A stretch of 64,000 nucleotides of DNA from Spongiactinospora rosea (lineage in GTDB: Bacteria; Actinomycetota; Actinomycetes; Streptosporangiales; Streptosporangiaceae): NCBI RefSeq assembly GCF_003315795.1, contig NZ_QMEY01000022.1, forward strand, positions 1 through 64,000. The letters are read 5' to 3'. Position 1 is the stretch's first letter; every line of letters starts with the position of its first letter. The position numbers were made by a program, and so were the translations under genes. Positions 1 to 10,031 of this stretch are shown here, piece after piece. The notes beneath the pieces are model-generated. The model searched no databases. It saw only the letters and a list, made by a program, of their open reading frames with translations, and was not told the DNA's origin.

Positions 1-238
1 GACCGGGACGGACGAACCTCTGGTGTGCCAGTTGTATCGCCAGGTGCATGGCTGGTTGGCTACGTTCGGGAAGGATAACCGCTGAAGGCATCTAAGCGGG
101 AAGCTTGCCTTGAGATGAGGTCTCCCTCCCACTTTGGTGGGGTAAGGCTCCCGGTGGATGACCGGGTTGATAGGCTGGTGGTGGAAGCGTTGTGAGGCGT
201 GGAGCTGACTGGTACTAATAGGCCGAGGACTTGACCAC
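1..238 (+). rRNA. 23S ribosomal RNA, 3' end (partial)
   Basis: The first ~240 bases match the universally conserved 3' end of bacterial 23S rRNA, including the domain VI segment that ends in the stretch reading GGTACTAATAGGCCGAGGAC. The gene enters from the left edge, so only its last part is present. The 3' boundary is approximate because maturation follows the spacer stem. It is followed by a short spacer with no tRNA and then by 5S rRNA, the usual end of an actinobacterial rrn operon. Confidence 0.95.
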
Positions 239-374
239 AACAAACACGTTTGTGTGTTTAATGCTGTTGCGTGTGTGGTGCTCGCGTTCACTGTGTGATT
301 CTGAGACTGCAACCAGGCTGCGGTCTGCCCCTCTTCGGAGGGGTGGGTCTGCGCCGGTTGGTGGTTTCGATGTG

Positions 375-493
375 TTGCGGTGGTTATGGCGGTGGGGAGA
401 CACCCGGTTACATTCCGAACCCGGAAGTTAAGCCTGCCTGCGCTGATGGTACTGCACTGGGGACGGTGTGGGAGAGTAGGTCGCTGCCGCACA
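375..493 (+). rRNA. 5S ribosomal RNA
   Basis: The sequence has the 5S hallmarks: a GCGG-containing 5' arm pairing with the CCGC at the 3' end, the conserved loop ending in CCGAACCCGGAAGTTAAG, and the downstream GGGAGAGTAGG. Length is about 119 nt, normal for 5S. It lies about 135 bp after the 23S end. The spacer between them contains no recognisable gene. End positions are good to a few bases. Confidence 0.95.
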
Positions 494-505
494 ATTTTTG
501 AATAT

Positions 506-571
506 GGGGAGGCCCTTGTCGCTGGGCACGGAGTTCAGGTTCCGTGCCGGGCGATGAGGGCCTCCTCTTTT
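506..571 (+). terminator. Terminator of the rRNA operon
   Basis: Nested hairpin directly after 5S. The outer stem is GAGGCCCT (509-516) with AGGGCCTC (557-564) and the inner stem is GGCACGGA with TCCGTGCC. It is followed by CTCTTTT. A long stable stem with a short U run at the end of an rrn operon is expected to terminate transcription before the sigma factor gene. Confidence 0.85.
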
Positions 572-635
572 GCATGCCCGGAAACAGCCCCGCCTCCACC
601 ACCTCCACGAGGCATCGCCTAAGGTTTGCTGCATT

Positions 636-1487
636 GTGGAGCTTTTCGAAACCCATCGCCGGCACCTGTGGGGCGTCGCCTACCGGATCCTCGGCACCGT
701 CGCCGACGCCGATGACGCCATGCAGGAGACCTGGCTGCGCTGGGAGCGCGCGGACCAGGCCGCCGTCGAGGACGTCCGGGCCTACCTGACGACGACGGTC
801 AGCCGGGTCTGTTACGACATGCTGACCTCCGCCCGTGCCAAGCGGGAGTCCTACGTCGGCCAGTGGCTGCCCGAGCCCGTGGTCGAGGAGCTGGGCCCGG
901 AGGACCGGGCCACGTTGGACGACTCGATCAGCCTCGCACTGCTGGCCGTTCTGGAACGGCTCACGCCGGCCGAGCGCACGTCGTTCGTGCTACACGATGT
1001 CTTCGATGTGCCGTTCGAGGAGATCGCCGACATCGTCGGCCGCAGTACGGGGGCGGTCAGGCAGCTCGCGTCCAGGGCCCGGGTGCGGGTGCGGGAGTAC
1101 GGGCCGCGGCGTACGCCGGAGCGGTCGGCGCACCTGAAGGTGGTGGCGGCGTTCGCGGCGGCGGCTGCCAGCGGCGACCTGCCCGGCCTGGTGGCCGCGC
1201 TGGACCCCGACGTCGTGTGGACGGCGGACGGCGGCGGCAAGGTCACCGCGGCGTTTACTCCGGTCACGGGTGCGGACAAGGTCGCCAGGCTGGTCCTGGG
1301 GATGGTGGAGCGCTGGTACACGAACATGTCCGCGGAGTTCCGCGAGGTGAACGGCGCACCGGGTGTACTGGTGGTGGACGCGGCGGGGGCGGTGGACTCC
1401 GTGCTGGCGTTCACCGTCGCCGAGGGCCGCATCACCCGCGTGGACGTCGTACGCAATCCGGACAAGCTCCGGCATCTCGCTGTGTGA
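636..1487 (+). CDS. sigJ: ECF41-type RNA polymerase sigma factor with SnoaL-like C-terminal domain (SigJ family)
   Basis: An alternative sigma factor that should direct RNA polymerase to a small regulon, in this family usually the adjacent oxidoreductase gene. The N-terminal ~100 residues form sigma region 2 (YRILG...ADADDAMQETWLRW), followed by region 4 (TPAERTSFVLHDVF). A SnoaL-like domain occupies the last ~120 residues. The three signatures known for ECF41 are visible: WLPEP in the linker, DGGGK in the SnoaL domain and NPDKL near the C-terminus. In this family the fused domain replaces a separate anti-sigma factor. I chose GTG at 636 because homology begins there and TAAGG lies upstream. 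An ATG at 570 would add 22 residues that overlap the rRNA terminator. Predicted length is 283 residues. Confidence 0.9.
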   Translation: MELFETHRRHLWGVAYRILGTVADADDAMQETWLRWERADQAAVEDVRAYLTTTVSRVCYDMLTSARAKRESYVGQWLPEPVVEELGPEDRATLDDSISLALLAVLERLTPAERTSFVLHDVFDVPFEEIADIVGRSTGAVRQLASRARVRVREYGPRRTPERSAHLKVVAAFAAAAASGDLPGLVAALDPDVVWTADGGGKVTAAFTPVTGADKVARLVLGMVERWYTNMSAEFREVNGAPGVLVVDAAGAVDSVLAFTVAEGRITRVDVVRNPDKLRHLAV

Positions 1488-1556
1488 CACAGCTCACTAA
1501 GACATTCTCCGCCTTCCGCTGGTCTCCCCTGGTGAACAGCGACTCAGGAGGCTGGC

Positions 1557-2735
1557 ATGAAGATCGTGGTGATCGGCGGCGGATATGCGGGTATGATGGC
1601 GGCGCTCCGGCTCGGCCGGCGACACGGCATCACCGTCATCAGTGCGGAGGACCGGTTCACCCAGCGGATCAGGTTGCATGAGTTCGTGGCGGGACGGCCC
1701 AGCGTGACGGTTCCGCTGGCGGAGCTGACCCGGGGCACCGGCATCGAGGTCGTCACCGCGTGGGTGGAGGGCATCGACCTGGCCGCCAAGCGGGTGCGTA
1801 CGGCCGACGGCCGCGAATTCGGCTATGACACGCTGGTCTACGCCCTGGGCAGCCACACGGACCTGAGCCTGCCCGGTACGGCCGAGCACACCTACACCGT
1901 CGAGCGGGCCGCCGAACTGCGCGAGCGCCTGGCGGACGGTGCGAAGAAGGTCGTGGTGGTCGGTGGTGGACTGACCGGCATCGAGCTGGCCGCCGAACTC
2001 GCCGAGTCCCACCCGGGCCGCCGGATCGAGCTGGTCGCCGGTACGGTCGCGGGGGCGGGACTCTCCGCGCGCGGGCGCGCCCGGGTCGAGCGAACGCTCA
2101 CCAGGCTCGGCGTCACCATCCACACCGGCACGCGGGTCACCTCGGTCGAGGAGGGGGTACTTCACACCGACCGTGGCGATATCTCCGCCGATGTCATCGC
2201 CTGGGCGGGATCGTTCGCCGTACCGGGACTCGCCGCCGCAGCGGGGCTCGCGGTGGACGACCGGGGCCGGGCTCGCGTGGACGGTACGATGCGGTCGCTC
2301 TCACACCCCGACGTCTATGTCGTCGGCGACGCGGCGGCCGTGGAGATCCCGGGCGCGGGCGTCTCACGCATGTCGTGCGCGGTGGGCATGCCGATCGCGG
2401 CCCACGCCGCCGACGCGATCAACGCCAGAGCCGACGGACGCACCCCGGCCGAGTTCCGTTTCCGGTACTTCATCCAGTGCATCAGCCTGGGCCGCCGCGA
2501 CGGCGTGATCCAGTGGGTCAAGCCCGACGACTCCCCGGCGAAGCTGGTCATCACCGGCCGCCTCGGCGCCTGGGTCAAGGAACAGGTCTGCCGCTCCACG
2601 GTCACGTGGCTGCGCATGGAGCGCCGCCGCCCCGGCTCCTACCTGTGGCCGAAGGGCCCGGCCCCGGTACGGCGGAGCGCTGACGAGGGCCGGGCCGTCG
2701 CCGACCTGCCCGCGGCCGACCTCACCAGATCATGA
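1557..2735 (+). CDS. NAD(P)/FAD-dependent oxidoreductase (pyridine nucleotide-disulphide, NDH-2-like)
   Basis: A 392-residue flavoprotein with an N-terminal dinucleotide-binding motif GGGYAGMMAALRLG (FAD). A second Rossmann motif GGGLTGIELAAELAE near residue 140 binds NAD(P)H. A late VYVVGDAAA motif contacts the FAD. The architecture is that of the NDH-2/FSP1-like family, which moves electrons from NAD(P)H to quinones or other small acceptors; the real acceptor cannot be read from sequence. The start is ATG after a strong CAGGAGG. It sits 69 bp downstream of the ECF41 sigma gene. Such sigma factors are characteristically paired with a carboxymuconolactone decarboxylase, oxidoreductase or epimerase gene that they control, so this is the probable target. 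Its stop overlaps the next start by 4 bp. Confidence 0.85.
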   Translation: MKIVVIGGGYAGMMAALRLGRRHGITVISAEDRFTQRIRLHEFVAGRPSVTVPLAELTRGTGIEVVTAWVEGIDLAAKRVRTADGREFGYDTLVYALGSHTDLSLPGTAEHTYTVERAAELRERLADGAKKVVVVGGGLTGIELAAELAESHPGRRIELVAGTVAGAGLSARGRARVERTLTRLGVTIHTGTRVTSVEEGVLHTDRGDISADVIAWAGSFAVPGLAAAAGLAVDDRGRARVDGTMRSLSHPDVYVVGDAAAVEIPGAGVSRMSCAVGMPIAAHAADAINARADGRTPAEFRFRYFIQCISLGRRDGVIQWVKPDDSPAKLVITGRLGAWVKEQVCRSTVTWLRMERRRPGSYLWPKGPAPVRRSADEGRAVADLPAADLTRS

Positions 2736-3112
2736 CCGGGCTCGCCTATCACCCGGTGCTGCTCGTCCTGCGCTTCGGATTCGAGTTGTTCGCGCTGGCC
2801 GGCTTCGCCATCTGGGCCTGGCGCAGGACGCCGGGGCCCCTGCTCCGCTTCCTGACCGCCATCGCGTTGCCGGTGGCGGTCGGGTGGGCGTGGGGCGCCT
2901 TCGCCGTGCCGGGCGACGAGTCGCGGTCGGGCGAAACCGACTTCGACACCCCCGGCCCAATCCGGCTGCTGCTGGAACTCGCGGTCTTCTTTGGTGCGGC
3001 ATTCGGCTATTACCGGGTGGGACTGCGGCGGATTGCGGTAGGATTCGCGGTCCTGCTGGCCGTATATCATGTGGCGGCGTTCGACCGGATCATCTGGCTT
3101 CTACAGAATTAG
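2732..3112 (+). CDS. YrdB-family (DUF2568) membrane protein
   Basis: A 126-residue integral membrane protein with four predicted hydrophobic segments, at about residues 8-28, 38-58, 78-95 and 97-115. A charged loop (PGDESRSGETDFDTPGP) follows the second. The pattern and the E-F-LxRF features fit the YrdB/DUF2568 family, whose function is unknown. It starts in an ATGA overlap with the oxidoreductase stop, so the two are almost certainly co-translated and part of the ECF41 unit. Its 3' end overlaps the convergent phzF gene by 4 bp. Confidence 0.75.
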   Translation: MTGLAYHPVLLVLRFGFELFALAGFAIWAWRRTPGPLLRFLTAIALPVAVGWAWGAFAVPGDESRSGETDFDTPGPIRLLLELAVFFGAAFGYYRVGLRRIAVGFAVLLAVYHVAAFDRIIWLLQN

Positions 3113-3951
3113 CCTGGAGTGGAATGTAGTTCGGCGGTCATGACCGTGACCGCATGGCCGCCGAGTATGACTCGGTCGCCGCGTAGGCTGGTATGCACCA
3201 AGCCGCCCCGGGCGGAGAGCTGGTGGCCGAGGAGGTCCTTCTCGCCGAGTTGGGCGGACCAGTACGGGGCGAGGGCGCAATGTGCCGACCCGGTCACCGG
3301 GTCCTCGTTCACGCCAACGCGGGGCGCGAAGAACCGTGAGACGAAATGGGGCTGCTCCGACCCCTCCTGACCTGCGACGGAACCACTACGGTCGGTGTCG
3401 TCATTCGACGCGCGCGCGGTGACGATGACACCTCTCGCGTCGATCTCACGCAGTGCCGCGATATCCGGGGTGAGGGTCTGTACGGCGTGTGCCGATTCCA
3501 GTTCGACGAGTAGGTCCTCCCGGGCACGGGCGGTCCGCAGCGGCGTCGCGCCCAGTGCTTCCGCGAGCCCCGCGGGTGGTGTGGTGGGCTTGGGCGGTGC
3601 GGCGGGAAAATCCATCGTGATCATATTGTCGGAGCCCTGACTCACTGTCAGGATTCCACTCAAGGTGGAGAATTCGATCGTCCCTGAGGCCGCTCCGATG
3701 GAATAGAGCACATGCGCCGTGGCCAGGGTCGCGTGCCCGCACAATGCCACTTCGACGGCCGGGGTGAACCAGCGCAGCGAATACGGCCGGCCGCTGTCGA
3801 GACCGGTCACGAACGCGGTCTCGGAGAGGTTCATCTCGGCGGCGAGCGACTGCATCCACGTGTCGTCAGCAGGGAAGTCGAGCAGGCAGACGGCCGCGGG
3901 GTTACCCTGGAACGGTTGCCGGGTGAAGGCGTCTACGGTGAACATCCGCAT
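3109..3951 (-). CDS. PhzF family phenazine biosynthesis-like isomerase
   Basis: A 280-residue member of the PhzF/diaminopimelate-epimerase-fold family. The N-terminus MFTVDAFTRQPFQGNPAAVCLL and the motif NLSETAFV (catalytic Glu at about residue 44) are typical. A second half-domain carries the G-x-ARVGVNEDPVTGSAHC motif (residues ~230-245), which completes the active site in the interdomain cleft. Family members isomerise small acidic metabolites. Most genomic copies, like this one, are not in phenazine clusters and have unknown substrates. The gene is convergent with the YrdB gene and overlaps it by 4 bp, with no terminator between them. Confidence 0.88.
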   Translation of the reverse strand: MRMFTVDAFTRQPFQGNPAAVCLLDFPADDTWMQSLAAEMNLSETAFVTGLDSGRPYSLRWFTPAVEVALCGHATLATAHVLYSIGAASGTIEFSTLSGILTVSQGSDNMITMDFPAAPPKPTTPPAGLAEALGATPLRTARAREDLLVELESAHAVQTLTPDIAALREIDARGVIVTARASNDDTDRSGSVAGQEGSEQPHFVSRFFAPRVGVNEDPVTGSAHCALAPYWSAQLGEKDLLGHQLSARGGLVHTSLRGDRVILGGHAVTVMTAELHSTPG

Positions 3952-4118
3952 GGAGTCAGGTTATCGGGGGAGGATAACCGATCGCCCTGAGGGACCCAGC
4001 CGTACAAAATAGGAAAGTGTTGGGCGTGTCGCATGGCGAACATCCAGGCATCGGTTAGCGTCCAATGTGTCAGGGCGAGCCGAATGCGGTGAGTGCCTGA
4101 CGAGGAAAGGACGAGCCG

Positions 4119-4502
4119 ATGGGGGCAGTGCGCAAGGTGGCGACCTACCTTGGCCTGGGCGGTGTTGATCAGTACGACGAGCCCTACGAGTACGAGGGCG
4201 CCGAGGACGAGGAGTGGATGCCCGCGGCGGAGCGCGCGGCGCGCCGGTGGCAGCAGGCCGGGGAGCCCGCCCGCATTGTGATGGTGCAGCCGCGTGAGTA
4301 CAACGACGCGCCGACCATCGGGAAGCACTTCCGCGAGGGGCAGACCGTGATCATGGACGTGACCGGCATGTCCATGACGGAGGCCACCCGGATGGTGGAC
4401 TTCGCGGCCGGGCTGGCTTACGGCTGCGAGGGCAAGATCGAGCGCATCGCGGAGAAGGTCTTTCTGCTCGCCCCGGCCGACGTCGAGATCTCCGCGGTCT
4501 GA
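4119..4502 (+). CDS. SepF-like cell division protein
   Basis: A 127-residue SepF-family protein. It has an N-terminal amphipathic helix (MGAVRKVATYLGLGG) suited to membrane binding, an acidic linker (residues ~17-40) and the C-terminal SepF core (VQPREYNDAPTIGKHFREGQTVIMDVTGMS...RMVDFAAGLAYGCEGKIERIAEKVFLLAP). SepF tethers and bundles FtsZ at the division site. The principal sepF of actinobacteria lies in the division cluster beside ftsZ. This copy stands alone between phzF and an unrelated membrane gene, so it is more likely one of the additional SepF-like paralogues found in filamentous actinomycetes. ATG follows AAAGGACGAG. Confidence 0.87.
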   Translation: MGAVRKVATYLGLGGVDQYDEPYEYEGAEDEEWMPAAERAARRWQQAGEPARIVMVQPREYNDAPTIGKHFREGQTVIMDVTGMSMTEATRMVDFAAGLAYGCEGKIERIAEKVFLLAPADVEISAV

Positions 4503-4513
4503 CGTACGGCCGT

Positions 4514-4547
4514 GGGGGCATGCTCGCCGGGGGGCCGAGCATGTCCC
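4514..4547 (+). terminator. Bidirectional terminator between sepF-like gene and the convergent membrane gene
   Basis: Inverted repeat GGGGGCATGCTCG (4514-4526) with CGAGCATGTCCC (4536-4547), separated by a G-rich loop. It sits just after the SepF-like stop in the short gap between two convergent genes. There is no clear U tract. Confidence 0.6.
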
Positions 4548-4594
4548 ACTGACCGACTCGGCAGACGACCGGCCGACGCGTGGTGTCGTCGTGG

Positions 4595-5923
4595 TCAGGC
4601 GGCGCGAGGGCCGCGGCGGATGAGGCGGGTCAGTTCGGTGAGGTCATCGGAGGCCAGCTTGGCGCGGTTGTCGGCCTCGCGGGCGTACTCGTGCATCGCC
4701 CAGACCGCCCCGTCGGCCAGTTCGCGCAGCTCGGTGGTCCGGGCGCGTACGTAGTCGTCGTCGGCACGGGACTGGCCGTGCGCGCGCCACAGCAGGTGAC
4801 CCGCGAGCGCGCAGAGCGCCACGCCCGGGACCAGCAGGAGCAGCATCGGCACCAGGAAGGCCGCCACGCCCAGGACGACGCCGAGCGCCGCCAGGGCGTA
4901 GCCCGGCCAGGGGCCCCGGCGCTTGGGCACACCCGACTCGGTGATCCGCCGCTCGGCGTCGGCCAGCGAGCGAGGGTCGGGCCCTTCGGGCAGCAACAGG
5001 ATGTCGTGCCCCAGTATGGGCACGGTGATCTGCGTGGGCGGCGCGCTGCGGGTCGCCTCGGTCAGCTCTTCGGCCACCGAACGCACGATGGGCGCGACCA
5101 CGTGCAGGGCGGCGGCGGCCAGGTCGGGGTCCGCGCCGGGGCTGAGATCGTCGCGCAGGTGGCCGACCAGCGAGCCCATCGGGCCCTCGGGGCCGCCCGA
5201 GCCGATCAGGCCGCGCAGGACCGCCAGCGGCTCGTCATGGGCCCAGGCGGAGACGGGCCGCCCTGAGCCGTTGCGCGGCGGGGGCGAGGCGCTGTCGTCG
5301 GGCCGCTTGGACGAGGTGATCTCCACACACCGGCCGCGCAGCCGCGCCAGCTTGGCGGCGGCCTGGGTGGGGTCGGCAAGCCCGGGGATCTCGGCCAGCT
5401 CGGGATAGTCCACCAGCGAGTGCGGTATGACAACGGCGGGGTTGCCCGGTATGAGGGCGGCGAGCCAGCCGTCCACGTCGTCCTGGTCGGGGAGATCGAC
5501 GGCGTCGAGCTTGCGGAGTACGAAGATCTTGCCCGCCGGGCCGTACGCGCCCCGCGCCGCGGTCACCCACAGCGCCCGCTGCCCGTGCGCCACGGGCCGG
5601 TCGGCGGACAGCTCGCCGAAGGCGATGCCGAGCCAGGACGCGTGGATGCGGTCGCCCTGGCCCGCCACGGCGAGCGCGAGGCACAGGAAGAGCGCGGTAC
5701 GTCGTTCGTCCCGCTGCGCGGCCTTGGCCAGCGGGTGCAGCGCGTCCTGGCCCGCCATGAGCGCCACCAGGGCCTCCATCGCGGGCGGCAGCCAGTGGCC
5801 ATCGACGTCGGCGAACGTGGCCGGGAGCACGGGCGTGGCACCGCCGGCGGCGAGGTGCGCGAGCAGCGCCTCAGCGCCGCGCTGGAGCTCCGTCGTGGCA
5901 CGGGGGCTCGCGGTCAGATCCAT
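4595..5923 (-). CDS. Uncharacterised protein with C-terminal membrane hairpin
   Basis: About 442 residues. I do not recognise the family. The first ~330 residues look soluble and are Ala/Leu-rich with a Pro/Ser/Arg linker near residue 220. A hydrophobic hairpin of two close membrane segments follows (YALAALGVVLGVAAFLVPM and LLLLVPGVALCALAGHLLW, residues ~360-400). A charged, probably helical cytoplasmic tail of ~60 residues ends the protein. The start at 5923 (MDLTASP) is preferred. An upstream ATG would add 31 residues of poor coding quality. It lies downstream of argS on the same strand with a 229 bp gap. Confidence 0.6.
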   Translation of the reverse strand: MDLTASPRATTELQRGAEALLAHLAAGGATPVLPATFADVDGHWLPPAMEALVALMAGQDALHPLAKAAQRDERRTALFLCLALAVAGQGDRIHASWLGIAFGELSADRPVAHGQRALWVTAARGAYGPAGKIFVLRKLDAVDLPDQDDVDGWLAALIPGNPAVVIPHSLVDYPELAEIPGLADPTQAAAKLARLRGRCVEITSSKRPDDSASPPPRNGSGRPVSAWAHDEPLAVLRGLIGSGGPEGPMGSLVGHLRDDLSPGADPDLAAAALHVVAPIVRSVAEELTEATRSAPPTQITVPILGHDILLLPEGPDPRSLADAERRITESGVPKRRGPWPGYALAALGVVLGVAAFLVPMLLLLVPGVALCALAGHLLWRAHGQSRADDDYVRARTTELRELADGAVWAMHEYAREADNRAKLASDDLTELTRLIRRGPRAA

Positions 5924-6152
5924 GCTCAAGCGGGAACCCCCCGTAGACGCTGGGATCGCCCGGACATGTGCGACTCCCGCCGAGGTCGCATGCCGGACAT
6001 TCCAATGACCGCGCAAAGCCTAACCCGGGGGGTGCCCATGTCCACGGAGGCGCGCCCAGAGCAGGCGCTTCCGGGACCACCCGGTGCCATCCGGTCGGCC
6101 CCTCCCCTCCACCGGCACACCCCACCCAGCGGTCGGACGGCGGTGGCGGGGG

Positions 6153-7886
<1,734 letters not shown>

Positions 7887-7958
7887 GCACCCAAGAATAT
7901 CGGCTGGCGATCCATGTCCTCACCGGGTTTCTCACCCGTGATCACCAGCGCCCGAAGG

Positions 7959-9134
7959 CTACGACCACAGGCGGTGCGGGCGGTGCGTCCCGGCGACGCG
8001 CTCGCCGATCTTGGCGACCGTCCCGGCCGCCGCCAGCCGCGCGGCCAGGGCGCAGGCCGCCGCTATCCCGTTGGCTCTGGAGGCGCCGTGCGCGATGACG
8101 ACCGTGCCGTTCAGGCCGAGCAGTACGGCCCCGCCGTACGCCTCGGGGTCGAGCCTGTCGCGCAGGTCGCGCAGGGGGGAGCGCTGGAACAGCGCGCCGA
8201 ACCGCGCCAGGCGGCTCTCCGCGAAGCTCGCCCGCAGCTCGCCGAAGGTGAACCGGACCGCGCCCTCGATGGCCTTGAGCGCGACGTTGCCGGTGAACCC
8301 GTCGGTGACCACGATGTCGACCACGCCGGTGAGCAGGTCGTGGCCCTCGACGTTGCCGCCGAAGTCGATGCCGGGGGCGGCGGCGAGCAGTTCGTGCGCC
8401 CGGCGTACCAGTTTGTCGCCCTTCTCGGCCTCGCTGCCGATGGTGAGCAGGCCCACCTTGGGGTTCGCGACGCCGAGGCCGGTCTCGGCGTAGGCGATGC
8501 CGAGGTGTGCGAACTGCACCAGCGACTCCGCCTTCACCTCGGCGTTCGCGCCCGCGTCGAGCAGGATGGTGGGGCGCGGCGCGGTGGGGAGTACGACGGC
8601 GAGCGCGGGGCGCAGTACGCCCTGCTGGCCGCGCAGCCGCAGCTTGCCGGTGGCCACGACCCCGGCGGTCGAACCGGCGGACACCACGGCGCAGGCGTCG
8701 CCCCGGCGTACCAGGTGACAGGCCACGGCGATGCTGGAACGCGGGCGGCGCAGGCTGGCCAGCGCGCCGGCGTTCATCTCCAGGGCCTCCTCGGCCCGCA
8801 CGATCGGGATCTGCCGCGCGGCGTCGTGCTCGATCAGGGCCTCGTGCAGCACCCGCGGCGCTCCGACCAGGACCACGGGAACGCCGTGCTCCCGGTACGC
8901 CTGTACCGCACCGGCCACGATCTCCGCCGGGGCGTGGTCGCCGCCCATGGCGTCCAGCGCGATCGGCGGCAGGGCGGCGGACCGGCGGCCGTCCTCCGCC
9001 TTGCCGGGCGAATCCGTGCCGGACGTGCCACCGGAAGGGGTGGTCGTGGCGGACTGCCCGGACTGGCCGGGTTTGCCGGAGTCGCCGGAGTGGTCGGTTT
9101 CGGGCAAGGTCACCTCGTGCGGATCGCGTCTCAC
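7959..9134 (-). CDS. plsX: Phosphate acyltransferase PlsX
   Basis: PlsX converts acyl-ACP plus phosphate to acyl-phosphate, which PlsY then uses to make lysophosphatidate at the membrane. The family start PIALDAMGGDHAPAEIVAGAV is present, as are STAGVVATGKLRLR, LLDAGANAEVKAESLVQFAHLG and VTDGFTGNVALKAIEG. The reading frame begins about 53 residues before the usual N-terminus, with a Ser/Thr/Gly-rich, low-complexity lead. Either this is a real disordered extension or translation starts later, although no ATG lies near residue 50. In many bacteria plsX lies with rpmF, fabD or rnc; here it is followed by argS, so a second copy elsewhere is possible. Confidence 0.9.
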   Translation of the reverse strand: MRRDPHEVTLPETDHSGDSGKPGQSGQSATTTPSGGTSGTDSPGKAEDGRRSAALPPIALDAMGGDHAPAEIVAGAVQAYREHGVPVVLVGAPRVLHEALIEHDAARQIPIVRAEEALEMNAGALASLRRPRSSIAVACHLVRRGDACAVVSAGSTAGVVATGKLRLRGQQGVLRPALAVVLPTAPRPTILLDAGANAEVKAESLVQFAHLGIAYAETGLGVANPKVGLLTIGSEAEKGDKLVRRAHELLAAAPGIDFGGNVEGHDLLTGVVDIVVTDGFTGNVALKAIEGAVRFTFGELRASFAESRLARFGALFQRSPLRDLRDRLDPEAYGGAVLLGLNGTVVIAHGASRANGIAAACALAARLAAAGTVAKIGERVAGTHRPHRLWS

Positions 9135-9212
9135 CGCATCGTAGGCGTCCTGTCCGGTACGTCTACCAGCGGGTACGTCGGACCGGCCGGACCCATGGGC
9201 ACTGGCCCGTGG

Positions 9213-9797
9213 TCAGCCGAAGTGCGGGTCCTTCTCCCGGGAGACCACGATCTTGCTGAACACCGCGCGCCCGGTGATGCGGATCAGCGGGCCGGTGGTG
9301 TCGCTGTTCCCCGCACCGCCCGACCCCACCGCGACGTGGCGCTTGCCGAACAGCACCCCGCCCTCCTCGATCACCTGCGCGTCGCCCGGGACCCGCACGA
9401 TGAGCTTGCCGCAGAACGCGTTCAGTTCCAGGGTGATCTCCCGGCCGGGCAGCACCGCCTCCGTGAGGTCCACGATCAGCGCGCCGAAGGTCGATCGCAT
9501 TTGGGTATGGCGGGCCGGAACCCACCTCCCGCCCCGGACGACCTTGCTGAACACCGCGCCGACCTGCTGCTTGTGCATGGCGTCGGCCGCTGACGAGCCG
9601 CTGACGGCGGGCAGATCCCGAGTGATCGCGACCAGGTCACCGACGGTTATCGCAGAGTAGGTGGCCTCCAGGCGGTCGGCATGCTCAACACTGGTGAGAC
9701 GGCCGGTGGCGAGGGCTTCGCCGATGACCGCGGCGACCTGGTCGCGCTCGGCGTCGGAGGCGCGTTGATCCACGTTGTCGGGCGGTGGACTGCTCAT
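9213..9797 (-). CDS. DUF1707 domain protein with LiaF-like C-terminal domain
   Basis: About 194 residues. The N-terminal DUF1707 domain (RASDAERDQVAAVIGEALATGRLTSVEHADRLEATYSA...DLVAITRDLP, residues 10-65) is widespread in actinobacteria as a short helical module. The second part (residues ~95-190) is a beta-rich cell-wall-active-antibiotics-response (LiaF C-terminal) type domain, with repeating VVRGGRW, ALIVDLTEAVLPGREITLELNAFCGKL and KIVVSRE segments. Such proteins are thought to sense or respond to envelope stress. The ATG at 9797 starts the DUF1707 domain directly; an upstream in-frame ATG would add 61 unlikely residues. It is divergent from the kamA-like gene across a ~230 bp promoter region. 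Confidence 0.8.
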   Translation of the reverse strand: MSSPPPDNVDQRASDAERDQVAAVIGEALATGRLTSVEHADRLEATYSAITVGDLVAITRDLPAVSGSSAADAMHKQQVGAVFSKVVRGGRWVPARHTQMRSTFGALIVDLTEAVLPGREITLELNAFCGKLIVRVPGDAQVIEEGGVLFGKRHVAVGSGGAGNSDTTGPLIRITGRAVFSKIVVSREKDPHFG

Positions 9798-10031
9798 GTG
9801 GACGAGTGTACGACTAACGCGATATGTCGCGAAAGCAGGAAGTTTTACGGCGACCTTAGCGATCATCTGAAAGCTCTTGGGGCACTGCCCGGGCAGGACG
9901 ACATCAAAGGAAACTTTGGTCTCCCTGGAACCAGTCGAGGGGGTTGCCACGTCGGGGTATATGAAAAATAGAGGACGCACGAGACGGCCTAGTGGTTTAC
10001 AACCTCGTTGGAAAAGGGAGGGAAGGGCCTA

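Noticed and set aside
239..374. tRNA in the 23S-5S spacer
   Set aside because: No cloverleaf arms or CCA end; the spacer is ordinary. No tRNA was recognised anywhere else in the window by eye.
1483..1515. ECF41 target promoter upstream of the FAD oxidoreductase
   Set aside because: TGTGACA resembles the -35 but no CGTC lies at the expected spacing, so I do not list it as a feature.
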